In this document: positions 17,683 through 26,805 of the stretch, piece by piece
How the letters are laid out: the number at the start of each line of letters is the position of its first letter
Numbering within the stretch: position 1 is the first letter of the stretch
NCBI RefSeq assembly: GCF_002967765.1
Contig: NZ_PUHY01000015.1
Location: forward strand, 372,001-436,000
Source: Blastopirellula marina
Lineage (GTDB): Bacteria > Planctomycetota > Planctomycetia > Pirellulales > Pirellulaceae
Length of the DNA: 64,000 nt
Direction: 5' to 3'
Made by a program: the position numbers and the translations under genes
The notes under the pieces: model-generated
Seen by the model: only the letters and a program-made list of their open reading frames with translations
Database searches by the model: none
What the model was told of the DNA's origin: nothing

Positions 17683-17709
17683 CGGCTCGGATACGGGCCG
17701 TCTTTTTTT
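17683..17709 (+). terminator. Hairpin terminator of glgX
   Basis: CGGCTC (17683-17688) pairs with GGGCCG (17695-17700, one G-T pair) and is followed by a run of T at 17702-17709. Confidence 0.75.
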
Positions 17710-17727
17710 GTTCTTGTTCGAATTCTA

Positions 17728-18366
17728 ATGATCAAAAGAAAACCAATCGCGCAGTGGACGATCTTGGAACTCATCTTTGTCCTCGGCGTGGCGACCATTG
17801 TTATTGGCGCAATGTACTCGACCGTGATCATCGCTGAGCTTTCCCTGATCTTGGCGATGGCTATCCTCTTCGGAAATCTGCTTCTGGCCATTGTTGGAAA
17901 AGGGGAGTGGCAGACATTTGCAATCAGCTTCACCGCGGTTGTCGCGACGTATGGGGCACTTATTTTTCTGATTGAGGATAGAATGGGGCCCTCACAGATT
18001 CATCGTTTCCTTCCGACCACATCGCTGTGGATGTATTTGAGGGAACCATTGACCAGGCGGCAATTTCTGATCGATGACAAGCCGATCGCGCCTTCTCTGG
18101 GCCCAAAGCTCTTGGAAGATGGTCGAACCATCGTAGACAAAGATGGAACGCCGTTGGGCGTTCGTAGGAAGAGCAGAGCTAATCAAACCCTGATCGCTGT
18201 CAAAGATACTCCGAACTTAAGCAGGTTCGAGCGGACTGGCTATTTCGCGTGGCTATTGCTTGCAGGTTATATGGGCGGAAAGTTCGCGGTAGGTTTTCGT
18301 CGATATCAGGACAAAGTTGAAGACGATTCGAGTGCTTCAGGGGGGCAAGCAAGTGACGGAATCTAA
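17728..18366 (+). CDS. Membrane protein of unknown function, copy 1 of tandem pair
   Basis: A 212-residue protein with three membrane segments near the N-terminus (about 12-32, 35-55, 65-85), a soluble region (about 85-175) and a C-terminal membrane segment ending in GYMGGKFAVGFRRYQDK. It is clearly paralogous to the next gene: both begin with a QWTxxEL segment, share LLEDG/LLASG-TxVDxDGxxLG in the middle, and end in GGKFAVxFxRYQD. Not recognised as any named family. No good ribosome binding site. The next gene starts inside its 3' end. Confidence 0.75.
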   Translation: MIKRKPIAQWTILELIFVLGVATIVIGAMYSTVIIAELSLILAMAILFGNLLLAIVGKGEWQTFAISFTAVVATYGALIFLIEDRMGPSQIHRFLPTTSLWMYLREPLTRRQFLIDDKPIAPSLGPKLLEDGRTIVDKDGTPLGVRRKSRANQTLIAVKDTPNLSRFERTGYFAWLLLAGYMGGKFAVGFRRYQDKVEDDSSASGGQASDGI

Positions 18367-18994
18367 ACAACCGTTGGTTCAGTGGACAGTCGCCGAACTC
18401 ATCGTGGTTTTGATAACCGGATCCTTCACCATTGGCGCTATGTGGGCTCACAAGTCAGTGGTTTGGCTGGTGATGTCGTTGGCTATGGTGATTGTGTTTG
18501 CGATGCTGGCTATTGCATTCGTCGGGCGTCGCGATTGGCGTGTGTTTGGGGTCGGTTTCAGTGCGTTCGCGATTGGGTATTTTCTCACGCTTGCCATCGT
18601 GGAACGGTCTTCGGAGGGTATTCCCAATACGATGGGGCAGCTACCGACTACGTACGCTTTGATGTTATGCCAGGAATCGTTGACGTACGTAACTTACAAA
18701 GTCGACGGTGAAGTAATTCCCTCCGAGCGTGAACCGAAACTGCTCGCTTCGGGTACGCTCGTAGATCGTGATGGGAATCGGCTGGGAAGCAATCTCGTTG
18801 GCCCATTTATTCCAGGCTTAACGAGCCAGCCAAAAGGCATGGTCATCGTTGTTCATACGCCAGATCCGTTGACTTTCCATACCCTCGGCCAGATCTTTTG
18901 GATGCTCCTGTTCGGATACCTAGGTGGAAAGTTTGCTGTGGCGTTTGTCCGTTACCAAGATCGCCAGGAGACATTGGCGCTGACGAGCGTGTAA
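18353..18994 (+). CDS. Membrane protein of unknown function, copy 2 of tandem pair
   Basis: A 213-residue paralogue of the upstream protein with the same order: N-terminal membrane segments, soluble middle (TYALMLCQESLTYVTYKVDGE...), C-terminal membrane segment with LFGYLGGKFAVAFVRYQDR. The GTG at 18353 is preferred over an ATG at 18317 because it follows a purine-rich AGGGGGG by seven bases and gives an N-terminus aligned with copy 1. It overlaps copy 1 by 14 bases, so the two are coupled and may form a hetero-oligomer. Function unknown. Confidence 0.72.
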   Translation: MTESKQPLVQWTVAELIVVLITGSFTIGAMWAHKSVVWLVMSLAMVIVFAMLAIAFVGRRDWRVFGVGFSAFAIGYFLTLAIVERSSEGIPNTMGQLPTTYALMLCQESLTYVTYKVDGEVIPSEREPKLLASGTLVDRDGNRLGSNLVGPFIPGLTSQPKGMVIVVHTPDPLTFHTLGQIFWMLLFGYLGGKFAVAFVRYQDRQETLALTSV

Positions 18995-19037
18995 GGTAAC
19001 AAGAACGCACCCTTCCCCCTCGTTTTGGAGTCATGCC

Positions 19038-20138
19038 ATGAAAGCCTCATTTCTGCTTGGAATGCTTCTCACCTGTTTGTCATCTTTGGTTCATGCTCAG
19101 GATCAGCCTGTCTCTACACTGCAGCGTGTGATTGTCTCGTCTGACGGAAAAGATTTTCGTCTGCAAGGAACGGACGAACGTTTCTATGTCTGGGGAGTGA
19201 ACTACGATCACGATCGAGGCGGGCGATTGCTCGAGGACTATTGGCATGAGGAGTGGCCAGCGATTGAGGAAGACTTCGCCGAAATGAAAACGCTGGGCGT
19301 GAACGTTGTTCGTGTTCACCTTCAACTTGCGAAGTTCATGAACACGGCTGAAGAGCCCAATGCACAAAATCTGGAGAAGCTTGCCGAGTTGGTAAGACTG
19401 GCTGAAAACACAAAGGTGTACCTCAACTTGACTGGGCTGGGGTGTTATCACAAGCAAGACGTACCGACCTGGTACGACGAAATGACCGAAGCGGACCGAT
19501 GGCAGGTTCAAGCTAACTTTTGGAAAGCGATTGCCCAGACCTGCAAAGATAGTCCGGCAATCTTCTGTTACGACCTGATGAATGAACCGGTCCTAGGGGG
19601 CGGGAAAGACGCACAAGAGTGGCTCGTGGGTGAACCGCTCGGCGGCAAATATTTTGTCCAGCGAATCACAACCGATATGGCCGGTCGGGACAACAAAGAA
19701 GTCGCGGCTGCGTGGTTGAAGAAATTAACCGATGCGATTCGTGAAGTCGATTCGCAAACGATGATTACGGTTGGCGTGATTCCTTGGGCTCACGTTTGGC
19801 CTAATGCCAAACCGCTCTTCTACAGCGAAGAAGTTTCTGGGCCGCTAAGCTTTGTCAGCGTTCACTTCTACCCAGAAAAAGGTAAAGTCCAGAAAGCGAT
19901 CGACGCACTCAAGGTCTACGACATTGGCAAACCGTTGGTGATTGAAGAATTCTTTCCTCTGAAGTGTTCGCTGGAGGAAGCAGATCAGTTTCTGACCGAG
20001 GCCAGACCAGTTACCGATGGCCTAACCAGTTTCTATTGGGGGACAACACCGGAAGAATATCGAGCCGAGGGGAACATGCAGGGAGCAATCATCGCTGGTT
20101 GGCTTGATTATTTCCAGGAGCATGCGGTGAATCATTAG
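19038..20138 (+). CDS. Secreted GH5-like glycoside hydrolase
   Basis: A 366-residue protein with an N-terminal signal peptide (MKASFLLGMLLTCLSSLVHAQ) and a TIM barrel of the cellulase/mannanase (GH5, clan A) type. The acid/base glutamate is in CYDLMNEPV, the nucleophile in LVIEEFFP, and FVSVHFYP holds the conserved histidine-aromatic pair. It should act outside the cytoplasm on a beta-linked polysaccharide, but the exact bond is not decided by these motifs. GGAG at 19027-19030 is seven bases before the ATG. It is convergent with the next gene, separated by 26 bases. Confidence 0.85.
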   Translation: MKASFLLGMLLTCLSSLVHAQDQPVSTLQRVIVSSDGKDFRLQGTDERFYVWGVNYDHDRGGRLLEDYWHEEWPAIEEDFAEMKTLGVNVVRVHLQLAKFMNTAEEPNAQNLEKLAELVRLAENTKVYLNLTGLGCYHKQDVPTWYDEMTEADRWQVQANFWKAIAQTCKDSPAIFCYDLMNEPVLGGGKDAQEWLVGEPLGGKYFVQRITTDMAGRDNKEVAAAWLKKLTDAIREVDSQTMITVGVIPWAHVWPNAKPLFYSEEVSGPLSFVSVHFYPEKGKVQKAIDALKVYDIGKPLVIEEFFPLKCSLEEADQFLTEARPVTDGLTSFYWGTTPEEYRAEGNMQGAIIAGWLDYFQEHAVNH

Positions 20139-20164
20139 CCACGGTGCTGGCTCGTTTTCATAAA

Positions 20165-21046
20165 CTAGGGACTGTCATCCTTGTCGTTCAGATCAAGATG
20201 GTGCAGCGTGTCTTGAAAACGATCGTAGGTTGATTCGGCGTTGTGAAACCGGGTGTTTTTTTCGTCGTGCTCACTCTTCCACACTTCGGTTGTGCCGATC
20301 CGCAGGTAGATTTCCTGGTCGGTCATGCGTACCGGTGAGTATCGCCATTGCCACTGATTCTCGTTTCGTTGGGCTTCAACTAACAGCAATAGTTCCGGAT
20401 CGGCTCCGGCGTCCCCCAACATCGCGAACAAAGCCCCAATGCGGTCCGGACCTTCGTATTGCATTAATTCCTTACCTAGCAATCGCAGCTCCCACCGTTT
20501 TCCTTCCCGGTCGATCGTATGGGCCTCGAAAGTTCTCGCAAGCTGACGAGCTTGTAATTGTCGTCGTGCATTCCCTGGTGCCACTGGAGGAGTGTCGGGG
20601 AACGGGTAGAAGCGATTACCGGCGGTTGGTATCCACGCTTTCAGTGCTACCTTGTTGACCGGAAAGATCCGTTCTTCCGTGAGTGCGTGCATTTCGTGAA
20701 CAATTCGCTGGTTTTCTGGCTTTCCCTGCCAAGGAAAAGAAAAGATCGTCCCGACTACGGCAGGATATTCGCCGTCCATCCAAACGAACAAATGTCCAAC
20801 TTGGCCGCGTGCTCGGCGAGGATTCGTCCAGACGAAGAGGGGCTGCTCGTTAAGCTTATACGTACGGTCGTGTGACGCATCGGCATATAACTGGTAAGCC
20901 TTGGCCGCATCCAAGTGGACCTGAAACATGTCCTCGGCCAAAACAGATTGAGCGGCAGCTTGCTGGGCCGACACTAGGAAACAGAATGCCGTAGCCGCGA
21001 CAATAACAAGCCAGAAGCAATTCGACGATGAAGTTGAAATACGCAT
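20165..21046 (-). CDS. Secreted protein of unknown function
   Basis: A 293-residue protein with a signal peptide ending about residue 33 (VSAQQAAAQS). The mature part has many aromatic residues and motifs such as LFVWTNPRRARGQVGHLFVWMDGEYP and a C-terminal half ending in acidic residues. No enzymatic motif was recognised. GGAG eight bases before the ATG supports the start. Homologues are to be expected in other planctomycetes, but this is inference from style only. Confidence 0.75.
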   Translation of the reverse strand: MRISTSSSNCFWLVIVAATAFCFLVSAQQAAAQSVLAEDMFQVHLDAAKAYQLYADASHDRTYKLNEQPLFVWTNPRRARGQVGHLFVWMDGEYPAVVGTIFSFPWQGKPENQRIVHEMHALTEERIFPVNKVALKAWIPTAGNRFYPFPDTPPVAPGNARRQLQARQLARTFEAHTIDREGKRWELRLLGKELMQYEGPDRIGALFAMLGDAGADPELLLLVEAQRNENQWQWRYSPVRMTDQEIYLRIGTTEVWKSEHDEKNTRFHNAESTYDRFQDTLHHLDLNDKDDSP

Positions 21047-21264
21047 CCGATTCTCTCCGTAGCGAATTTCACGCGATGAGAAGTTTGGCAGAGTATCTTT
21101 TGGGCGGTATTATCAAGAATTATAGTAGGCTTGTCTATCTTTTTGTGGGTAAATAGATTTACGGCTTAGCAGGCGGAGCGTAGATTCTCGCTAAGAAAAG
21201 CAGTGACGCACTCGCCGGGAAGAGGTGCCGGTTGCCTGATAATACTGAATGGATCGACGAGTCA

Positions 21265-21306
21265 ACGAAAACATCGGACGGTCGCTCGAATATCATCGAG
21301 CGACCG
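21265..21306 (-). terminator. Hairpin terminator of dienelactone hydrolase gene
   Basis: CGGTCGCTCGA (21279-21289) and TCGAGCGACCG (21296-21306) form a perfect 11-base-pair stem with a 6-base loop. On the minus strand it is followed by TGTTTTCG, a short T-rich tail. Confidence 0.7.
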
Positions 21307-21329
21307 TTGTTCGATCTGTTTAGCAAAAT

Positions 21330-22115
21330 CTAATTGGTGCCGAGCGTGCTCTTCAGCAAATCGAGCAGCATGGCCCACGACTTTTCGTCAGCGGCTTTGT
21401 TGTACTGCATGCCAGGATTGTTGTGCTTGCCCGAGTCTTCGACGGTGAAGCTATGCACCGCCCCTGGGAAGGCAACGAAGTCGAGGTCGACCTTGGCGTC
21501 GGCCAGTTTTTCCTTGAAGGCATCGATTGCCATTTGCGGTACGAAACCGTCATCGGCACCATGGCAAACCAGCACTTTCGCTTTGATGTCTTCGGCTTGC
21601 TCCTCGGTGGGCGTCGGCAAAGCGGCGTGGAACGTTGCGACAGCGTCCAAATCGGCCCCAGTGTAAGCAAGCTCTAAAGCGGTTGACCCTCCGAAGCAAT
21701 AACCAATCGCGGCTAGTTTCTCGGGATCGCACTGCGGTTGCTTCTTGAGAATGTCCAAGGCGACCGTAGCCCTCTTCTGCCACTCGGCGACGTTAGCGCG
21801 GACTTTCCCGGCCATTTCGCCAGCATCCTTGGGGTGATCGACAAACTTGCCATCGCCATACATGTCGGCGGCGAAAGCAACGTAACCAAGTTCGGCCAGC
21901 ATCTTGGTTCGCTTCTTCGCGTAGTCATTTAGCCCCCACCATTCGTGAAAGACCACGACGCCGGGACGCGGGCCCTTGATGGCATCGTCATAGGCCAGGA
22001 ACCCGTCGAATGTCTTGTCGCCTACTTGATACTGGATGACTTTGGTTTGGACTTCGGCTTGGGCGAAGGTCGCTACGAAGAAAAGCAAAGCAAGGGAAAC
22101 GGCAAAGCTGCGCAT
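21330..22115 (-). CDS. Secreted dienelactone hydrolase family protein
   Basis: A 261-residue alpha/beta hydrolase with a cleavable signal peptide (MRSFAVSLALLFFVATFAQA). The family catalytic triad is visible as Cys in GYCFGGSTAL, Asp in CHGADDGFV and His in GAVHSFTV; E in VVFHEWWGLN is the conserved glutamate that holds the cysteine. It hydrolyses a lactone or ester in the periplasm or outside; the real substrate is unknown. An upstream in-frame start exists, but AGGAG eight bases ahead of the ATG at 22115 and the signal peptide decide for this one. Confidence 0.88.
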   Translation of the reverse strand: MRSFAVSLALLFFVATFAQAEVQTKVIQYQVGDKTFDGFLAYDDAIKGPRPGVVVFHEWWGLNDYAKKRTKMLAELGYVAFAADMYGDGKFVDHPKDAGEMAGKVRANVAEWQKRATVALDILKKQPQCDPEKLAAIGYCFGGSTALELAYTGADLDAVATFHAALPTPTEEQAEDIKAKVLVCHGADDGFVPQMAIDAFKEKLADAKVDLDFVAFPGAVHSFTVEDSGKHNNPGMQYNKAADEKSWAMLLDLLKSTLGTN

Positions 22116-22323
22116 GGGTGATGCTCCTGGTTTAAGTTCAAGCAAAAAGGCCGCGAATCCCTGCGGGTGAATAGGTACGTCTCTCCGTTATAACCGCTAG
22201 CGATCTGCCCGTTCAATTCACCTGACGAGGGTATGTGGAATGGCTGGATTTATGTTGAAGACGAATGTTTGTGAGTCGGCTTAGAATACAGCGTGTGGAT
22301 GCGCTATTGTGAGAAAGGTCCAT

Positions 22324-22358
22324 AAAAAAACTCACCCCTACGAGTGGATAGGGATGAG
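22324..22358 (-). terminator. Hairpin terminator of aspS
   Basis: CTCACCCCTA (22331-22340) pairs with TAGGGATGAG (22349-22358) with one mismatch. The A-run at 22324-22330 gives seven T on the minus strand. Confidence 0.75.
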
Positions 22359-22392
22359 TCATGGCTTTGATTCGAGTAAGCGACCAATGTGC

Positions 22393-24177
22393 TTACTTCT
22401 TGACTTCGTCCAGACGAAGGACTTTGATCGCCAGTTCTTCGAGCTGTTTGCGATCGACCGTGCTCGGAGCGTCGGTCATCAAGTCGGCCGCACGTTGCGT
22501 TTTCGGAAACGCAATGCAGTCGCGGATATTGTCCAAGTGACCAAACAGCATTACCCAGCGGTCGATACCCAGTGCGATACCGCCATGTGGTGGCGCGCCG
22601 AACTGTAGGGCATCGAGCAGGAAACCGAAGCGATTCTTGGCGTCTTCTTCAGTCATGCCCAACAGGCCAAACACCTTTTGCTGTGTCGCGTTGTCGTGGA
22701 TACGAATCGTACCACCGCCCGCTTCGCTACCGTTGATCACCAGATCGTAGGCCAATGCGCGGCATTTGCCAGGATCGCTGTCCAGAAGTTCGATGTCCTG
22801 CGGACGTGGAGCCGTGAACGGATGGTGCATGGCGACCCAGCGGCCCTCTTCTTCGTCGTAGTCGAACATCGGGAATTCAACCACCCAACTGAAGTGCATC
22901 GCCTCGGGATCGTAAAGCTTCAGTTCGGCACCCAGCTTCTTTCGCAGGCCATAAAGTGCCTTGCAGGTTACCTCAAACTTATCGGCGACGATCAGGATCA
23001 AGTCGCCCGGTTCGGCGGCAAAGCGTTCCTTGAACTTGGCTAACAGTTCTGGTGTGAAGTTTTTAGCAATCGGTGAGTTGAGCGTGCCATCGGCTTCGAC
23101 CTTGAACCAAGCGAGCCCCTTCGCACCGAAGTCGTCTTGGACCATCGAGGTCATATCGTCAATTAGACGACGCGAGTACTTGTCGGCGGCACCTTTCGCA
23201 CAGATCCCGCGAACACGGTTGCCAGCTTCCGCCACGGCTTTGAAAACCCGGAACTCAGCTTCGGCGGCCAGATCCGTGGCGTCGACGATTTCCAAGCCGA
23301 AACGCAAGTCCGGAGCGTCGTGGCCGAAGCGTTCCATGGCCTCGTCATAGGTCATGCGAGGCAGCGGACCACTAAGCTCGATGTTGAGAACATCTTTGGC
23401 AACGTTGGCCACCAGGCCATCGATGATACCGATAACGTCGTCCATTTCGCAGAACGCCATTTCGAGGTCCAACTGCGTGAACTCTGGTTGGCGATCGGCG
23501 CGAAGATCTTCGTCACGGAAACAACGTGCTACCTGAACGTAGCGGTCGTAGCCAGCCATCATCAAGATTTGCTTGTACAGCTGTGGTGACTGCGGCAACG
23601 CATAGAACTCGCCATGGTGCACTCGGCTAGGCACCAAGTAGTCGCGAGCCCCTTCCGGCGTGCTGCGGCCAAGGATCGGAGTTTCGACGTCGATGAAGTC
23701 ATGCTCGTCGAAGTAATCCCGCATCAACTTGATTATGCGACTACGAAGCAACAGCGTTTGTTGCATCTGCTGGCGACGTAGGTCGAGGTAACGGTGTTTC
23801 AGACGGAGGTCTTCGCCCGGCATGTCCATTTGGCTGGGGAAGAACGGAGGCGTCTTACACTTATTTAGGATCGTTAGCTTCTCGACTTTGATTTCGATTT
23901 CGCCAGTGACCAGCTTGGGATTCACTGTTCCATCCGGGCGAGGATCGACCTTTCCGACGACCTGGATCACGTCTTCGTTGCGGAGGCCACGGGAAAGTTG
24001 CTGCACTTCGGTGCCGCTATCGCTGCTGAAAACCAATTGCGTTTTGCCGTACCGATCACGTAAGTCGACGAATAATCCTCCGCCATGGTCGCGGTACGTG
24101 TCGACCCAGCCCGCCAGGGTGACGGTTTGGCCAACTTCGGATTTTCGTAATTCGCCGCAAGTGTGTGTGCGATACAA
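22393..24177 (-). CDS. aspS: Aspartyl-tRNA synthetase
   Basis: A 594-residue bacterial-type class II synthetase that charges tRNA-Asp. It has an OB-fold anticodon domain ([29 protein letters not shown]), motif 2 [19 protein letters not shown], an inserted GAD domain (about 310-410) and motif 3 [11 protein letters not shown]. The start is a TTG at 24177: CGAGGAACAGAACC places GAGG nine bases ahead and the product begins YRTHTCGEL like most family members. A longer TTG start at 24207 has no ribosome binding site. Whether it is discriminating or also charges tRNA-Asn was not resolved. Confidence 0.95.
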   Translation of the reverse strand: MYRTHTCGELRKSEVGQTVTLAGWVDTYRDHGGGLFVDLRDRYGKTQLVFSSDSGTEVQQLSRGLRNEDVIQVVGKVDPRPDGTVNPKLVTGEIEIKVEKLTILNKCKTPPFFPSQMDMPGEDLRLKHRYLDLRRQQMQQTLLLRSRIIKLMRDYFDEHDFIDVETPILGRSTPEGARDYLVPSRVHHGEFYALPQSPQLYKQILMMAGYDRYVQVARCFRDEDLRADRQPEFTQLDLEMAFCEMDDVIGIIDGLVANVAKDVLNIELSGPLPRMTYDEAMERFGHDAPDLRFGLEIVDATDLAAEAEFRVFKAVAEAGNRVRGICAKGAADKYSRRLIDDMTSMVQDDFGAKGLAWFKVEADGTLNSPIAKNFTPELLAKFKERFAAEPGDLILIVADKFEVTCKALYGLRKKLGAELKLYDPEAMHFSWVVEFPMFDYDEEEGRWVAMHHPFTAPRPQDIELLDSDPGKCRALAYDLVINGSEAGGGTIRIHDNATQQKVFGLLGMTEEDAKNRFGFLLDALQFGAPPHGGIALGIDRWVMLFGHLDNIRDCIAFPKTQRAADLMTDAPSTVDRKQLEELAIKVLRLDEVKK

Positions 24178-24533
24178 GGTTCTGTTCCTCGCGGAAGGGT
24201 AGGGCAACGTCGAAATGTTCAGGGGAAATCGAGTATTTTAGACCGATTGGGCCCAAGTGCCTAGATTGGGCTTCACGGGTCAATTTTCTGAGGGAACGGG
24301 GAGTTTTCAGCCCAAAAAGAGCACGCAGAACGTCAACTAAAGAAGATTTCGACCGTGGATTACTCGGATCAGAGCTTTGTTTGTGTTTGCTGATCGAATC
24401 TACTTACGATCCGTGGTTAGTCTTCGCATCTTCCAATTCACCTAGGTCTCTTCGCCTAATTAATCGCCCGTTAGTTCGTAACGATTGTGACGCCCGCTTT
24501 CCTATTTCCCTCGGTTCGGGTATACCGGCGCTC
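24178..24533. other. Divergent aspS-HD gene intergenic region
   Basis: About 355 bases without a protein-like reading frame; an in-frame extension of the HD gene runs through it but has no family similarity or start signal. GATTGGGC occurs twice as a direct repeat (around 24244-24277). TATACC at 24521-24526 lies seven bases before the HD gene ATG. Confidence 0.45.
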
Positions 24534-25877
24534 ATGAGTAATCTGCTTGAAATTCCGGAAGTGGTCGGGCTGCAATCGCGAGCCGATGTCATACGTATCC
24601 CCCCCGAGTTGGACATCCCGATGACGCGTCGGGTTCGCCATTTAGTCGATACGGCCGAATTTCGCCGCTTGGTCCATATCAGCCAATTGGGACTGGTCTC
24701 GCTCGTTTTTCCGGCGGCACACCATAGTCGGTTCGAGCATAGTCTGGGCGTGTACCGGATGATGCTGCTCTATTTGCAGCGATTAGCCCATGTTCCAGCG
24801 TTTGCGGAAGTCATCGAAACCAAAGACGCCGAACTGATGATTGTGGCGGCACTGCTTCACGACTTGGGGCACTGGCCGTTTTGCCACCCGATCGAGGACA
24901 TGCGGTTGAGCGGCGTACCGCAGCATGAATTGTTCGCCAACAGTTTTCTGCTCGAGGGAGAAGTCGCCGATTGCCTGCGTGACGATTGGGGCATTACGCC
25001 ACGGGACGTGGTAAGCTTCCTGTCCGAGAAAGGGCGTAGCAGCAAGATGAAGCTGATGCAAAGCGTCATCTCAGGACCGATCGATGTCGACAAGCTCGAT
25101 TATTTGCAACGCGATAGCTTGCATGCAGGCGTACCCTACGGACGTAATTTCGATCAGCAACGGCTGATTGCCAGTTTGTGCATTAGCCAAGCCGGGGACA
25201 AGTTGGCCTTGACCAACAAAGGACGCACAGCGGCAGAAATGATGGTCTTTGCCCGCTATGTGATGTTCAGCGAAGTCTATTGGCATCACGCGGTTCGGAG
25301 CGCGACGGCGATGCTGCAGCGTGCATTCTTCATGCTACGTCCGCAATTGGAACTGGACTCGCTGTTCCGCTTGACGGAACGCCCGATGATCGAGGCCATG
25401 CGTGAGGCAGCCGGCAATGGGCCTGCATGTGATTTGCTCGATGGTCTTTTTGGACCGACGCGACGTCTGTACAAACGGTTGTTCGAATACTCATTCTTCG
25501 ATCACCCCGAGTTATTCCATCTCATTGCACGGCGTCCTTATGATTGGCTCGTTGATTTGAGCGATCAGTTCGCCACGGCACTCTCCAGGCATTTAGGACG
25601 ACGGGTCGCACCGCACGAGATCTTAGTCGATGCTCCGCCAGTGAAGTTGGAAGTTCAGTTCAACATCGATGTGCTCGATATCAAGGCTGGTAAGTACCGT
25701 GGTCTGGGCGATGTTTCGCCAATGGTCGAAACATTAGCTAAGCGTCAATTCGACGATTATGTGAAGAAGGTCCGTATTTTTGTGCATCCGCGACTGCAAG
25801 AAGCGATGGGCAGCGATACGGCGATTGAGACCCTGTTTGTGGACACGGTTCGCGGAATGTTTCCAGAATCGGGTTAG
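24534..25877 (+). CDS. HD-domain phosphohydrolase
   Basis: A 447-residue HD-superfamily hydrolase related to dGTPase/SAMHD1-like proteins. The metal-binding set is visible: H in HSRFEHSLGVY, HD in ALLHDLGHWPFCH, and the later D in DVDKLDYLQRDS, with the Y/R context typical of this branch. It should hydrolyse a nucleotide or other phosphate ester in the cytoplasm; the substrate is not known. The ATG at 24534 is taken because family similarity begins at once (MSNLLEIPEVVGLQ); no Shine-Dalgarno precedes it. Convergent with the next gene at 9 bases. Confidence 0.88.
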   Translation: MSNLLEIPEVVGLQSRADVIRIPPELDIPMTRRVRHLVDTAEFRRLVHISQLGLVSLVFPAAHHSRFEHSLGVYRMMLLYLQRLAHVPAFAEVIETKDAELMIVAALLHDLGHWPFCHPIEDMRLSGVPQHELFANSFLLEGEVADCLRDDWGITPRDVVSFLSEKGRSSKMKLMQSVISGPIDVDKLDYLQRDSLHAGVPYGRNFDQQRLIASLCISQAGDKLALTNKGRTAAEMMVFARYVMFSEVYWHHAVRSATAMLQRAFFMLRPQLELDSLFRLTERPMIEAMREAAGNGPACDLLDGLFGPTRRLYKRLFEYSFFDHPELFHLIARRPYDWLVDLSDQFATALSRHLGRRVAPHEILVDAPPVKLEVQFNIDVLDIKAGKYRGLGDVSPMVETLAKRQFDDYVKKVRIFVHPRLQEAMGSDTAIETLFVDTVRGMFPESG

Positions 25878-25886
25878 CGATTACGA

Positions 25887-26795
25887 TTACGATGCCATTG
25901 CTGATTGTTCGTAACGGGCCAGATACCATCCGTCCCCCAGCGAGACTGTGCGTTTCAGGAAATGGGGTTCGAGTAGGCCGCCGACGAACGATGCAGGAGC
26001 TTGTCCGCGGGGATGCCACTCCAGCCAAACGCCACGCTCTTTGCCAGACAATTGAAAGCGAATTCCCCCTTCATCTGCTTTCTCGACGCTGCTGAACGTC
26101 AAGCCATGCTGAGTGATATCGGGTGTCGTCAGCAGAATTAGCGTCTTCGGCTTGCCGGCAGGATAAGCCATGAAGGGGCCGAGTTGCTGATTGTCACCGT
26201 CAGCGGTTGGCCAGTCTTTTCGTAGGGAATCGGAGATGGGTTGAAAGGCAGCCACATGCGCGTCAATTCGCAAACGCTTGCCGACCCAAATCATCTCGTC
26301 CCAACCGGTTGCAAGGCCAAGCCAGCAGCAGGCGAGGGAAAGTACGACCATCCAGGAAGAAAGAGCTCGATGTCCACGCGCTCCCATGGTCAGTCCAAAT
26401 GTCATTAAACCGAGGCTGAGCACCGAGATGGCGAGGATACCGCCGAGCAGATAGATCTTCCACTGAAGGAGAAACGTCGAGGCAAATTCGTCTAGCTTCG
26501 ACGAGTCAGGTGTCAGACCAATTTCATATTCCAATTGGTCCCAAGTTGCGGTGAAACGTGCATCCCAGACAATCCAAGCCGCCAGTAGAAGTAAAAGGCC
26601 AGCGTTGATGCTCCACAAGATCACTGGATGCTTGCCCAGCACGAGATCCCGCAGCCAGAGGGCACGGGCCAGGAATCTCGACCATCGAGTGCTCGATGGT
26701 GAACAATCCACATCTGGGGATGGATCGTCTGCTGGAACTTGCATCGTGGATGAAGACTCTACGAAACGGTTACGAACACCTGACAGGTGACTCAC
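25887..26795 (-). CDS. Membrane protein of unknown function
   Basis: A 302-residue protein with three or four membrane segments (about 57-77, 112-135, 142-162) and a C-terminal soluble part of about 120 residues rich in aromatic residues. No family recognised. The GTG start at 26795 lies 11 bases after the upstream prenyltransferase-repeat gene, so the two are probably cotranscribed; an ATG at 26744 (MQVPADDPS) is an equally likely start. The C-terminal segment with KTLILLTTPDITQHG suggests a periplasmic or cytoplasmic soluble domain. Confidence 0.65.
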   Translation of the reverse strand: MSHLSGVRNRFVESSSTMQVPADDPSPDVDCSPSSTRWSRFLARALWLRDLVLGKHPVILWSINAGLLLLLAAWIVWDARFTATWDQLEYEIGLTPDSSKLDEFASTFLLQWKIYLLGGILAISVLSLGLMTFGLTMGARGHRALSSWMVVLSLACCWLGLATGWDEMIWVGKRLRIDAHVAAFQPISDSLRKDWPTADGDNQQLGPFMAYPAGKPKTLILLTTPDITQHGLTFSSVEKADEGGIRFQLSGKERGVWLEWHPRGQAPASFVGGLLEPHFLKRTVSLGDGWYLARYEQSAMAS

Positions 26796-26805
26796 CGTTT
26801 ACTTT

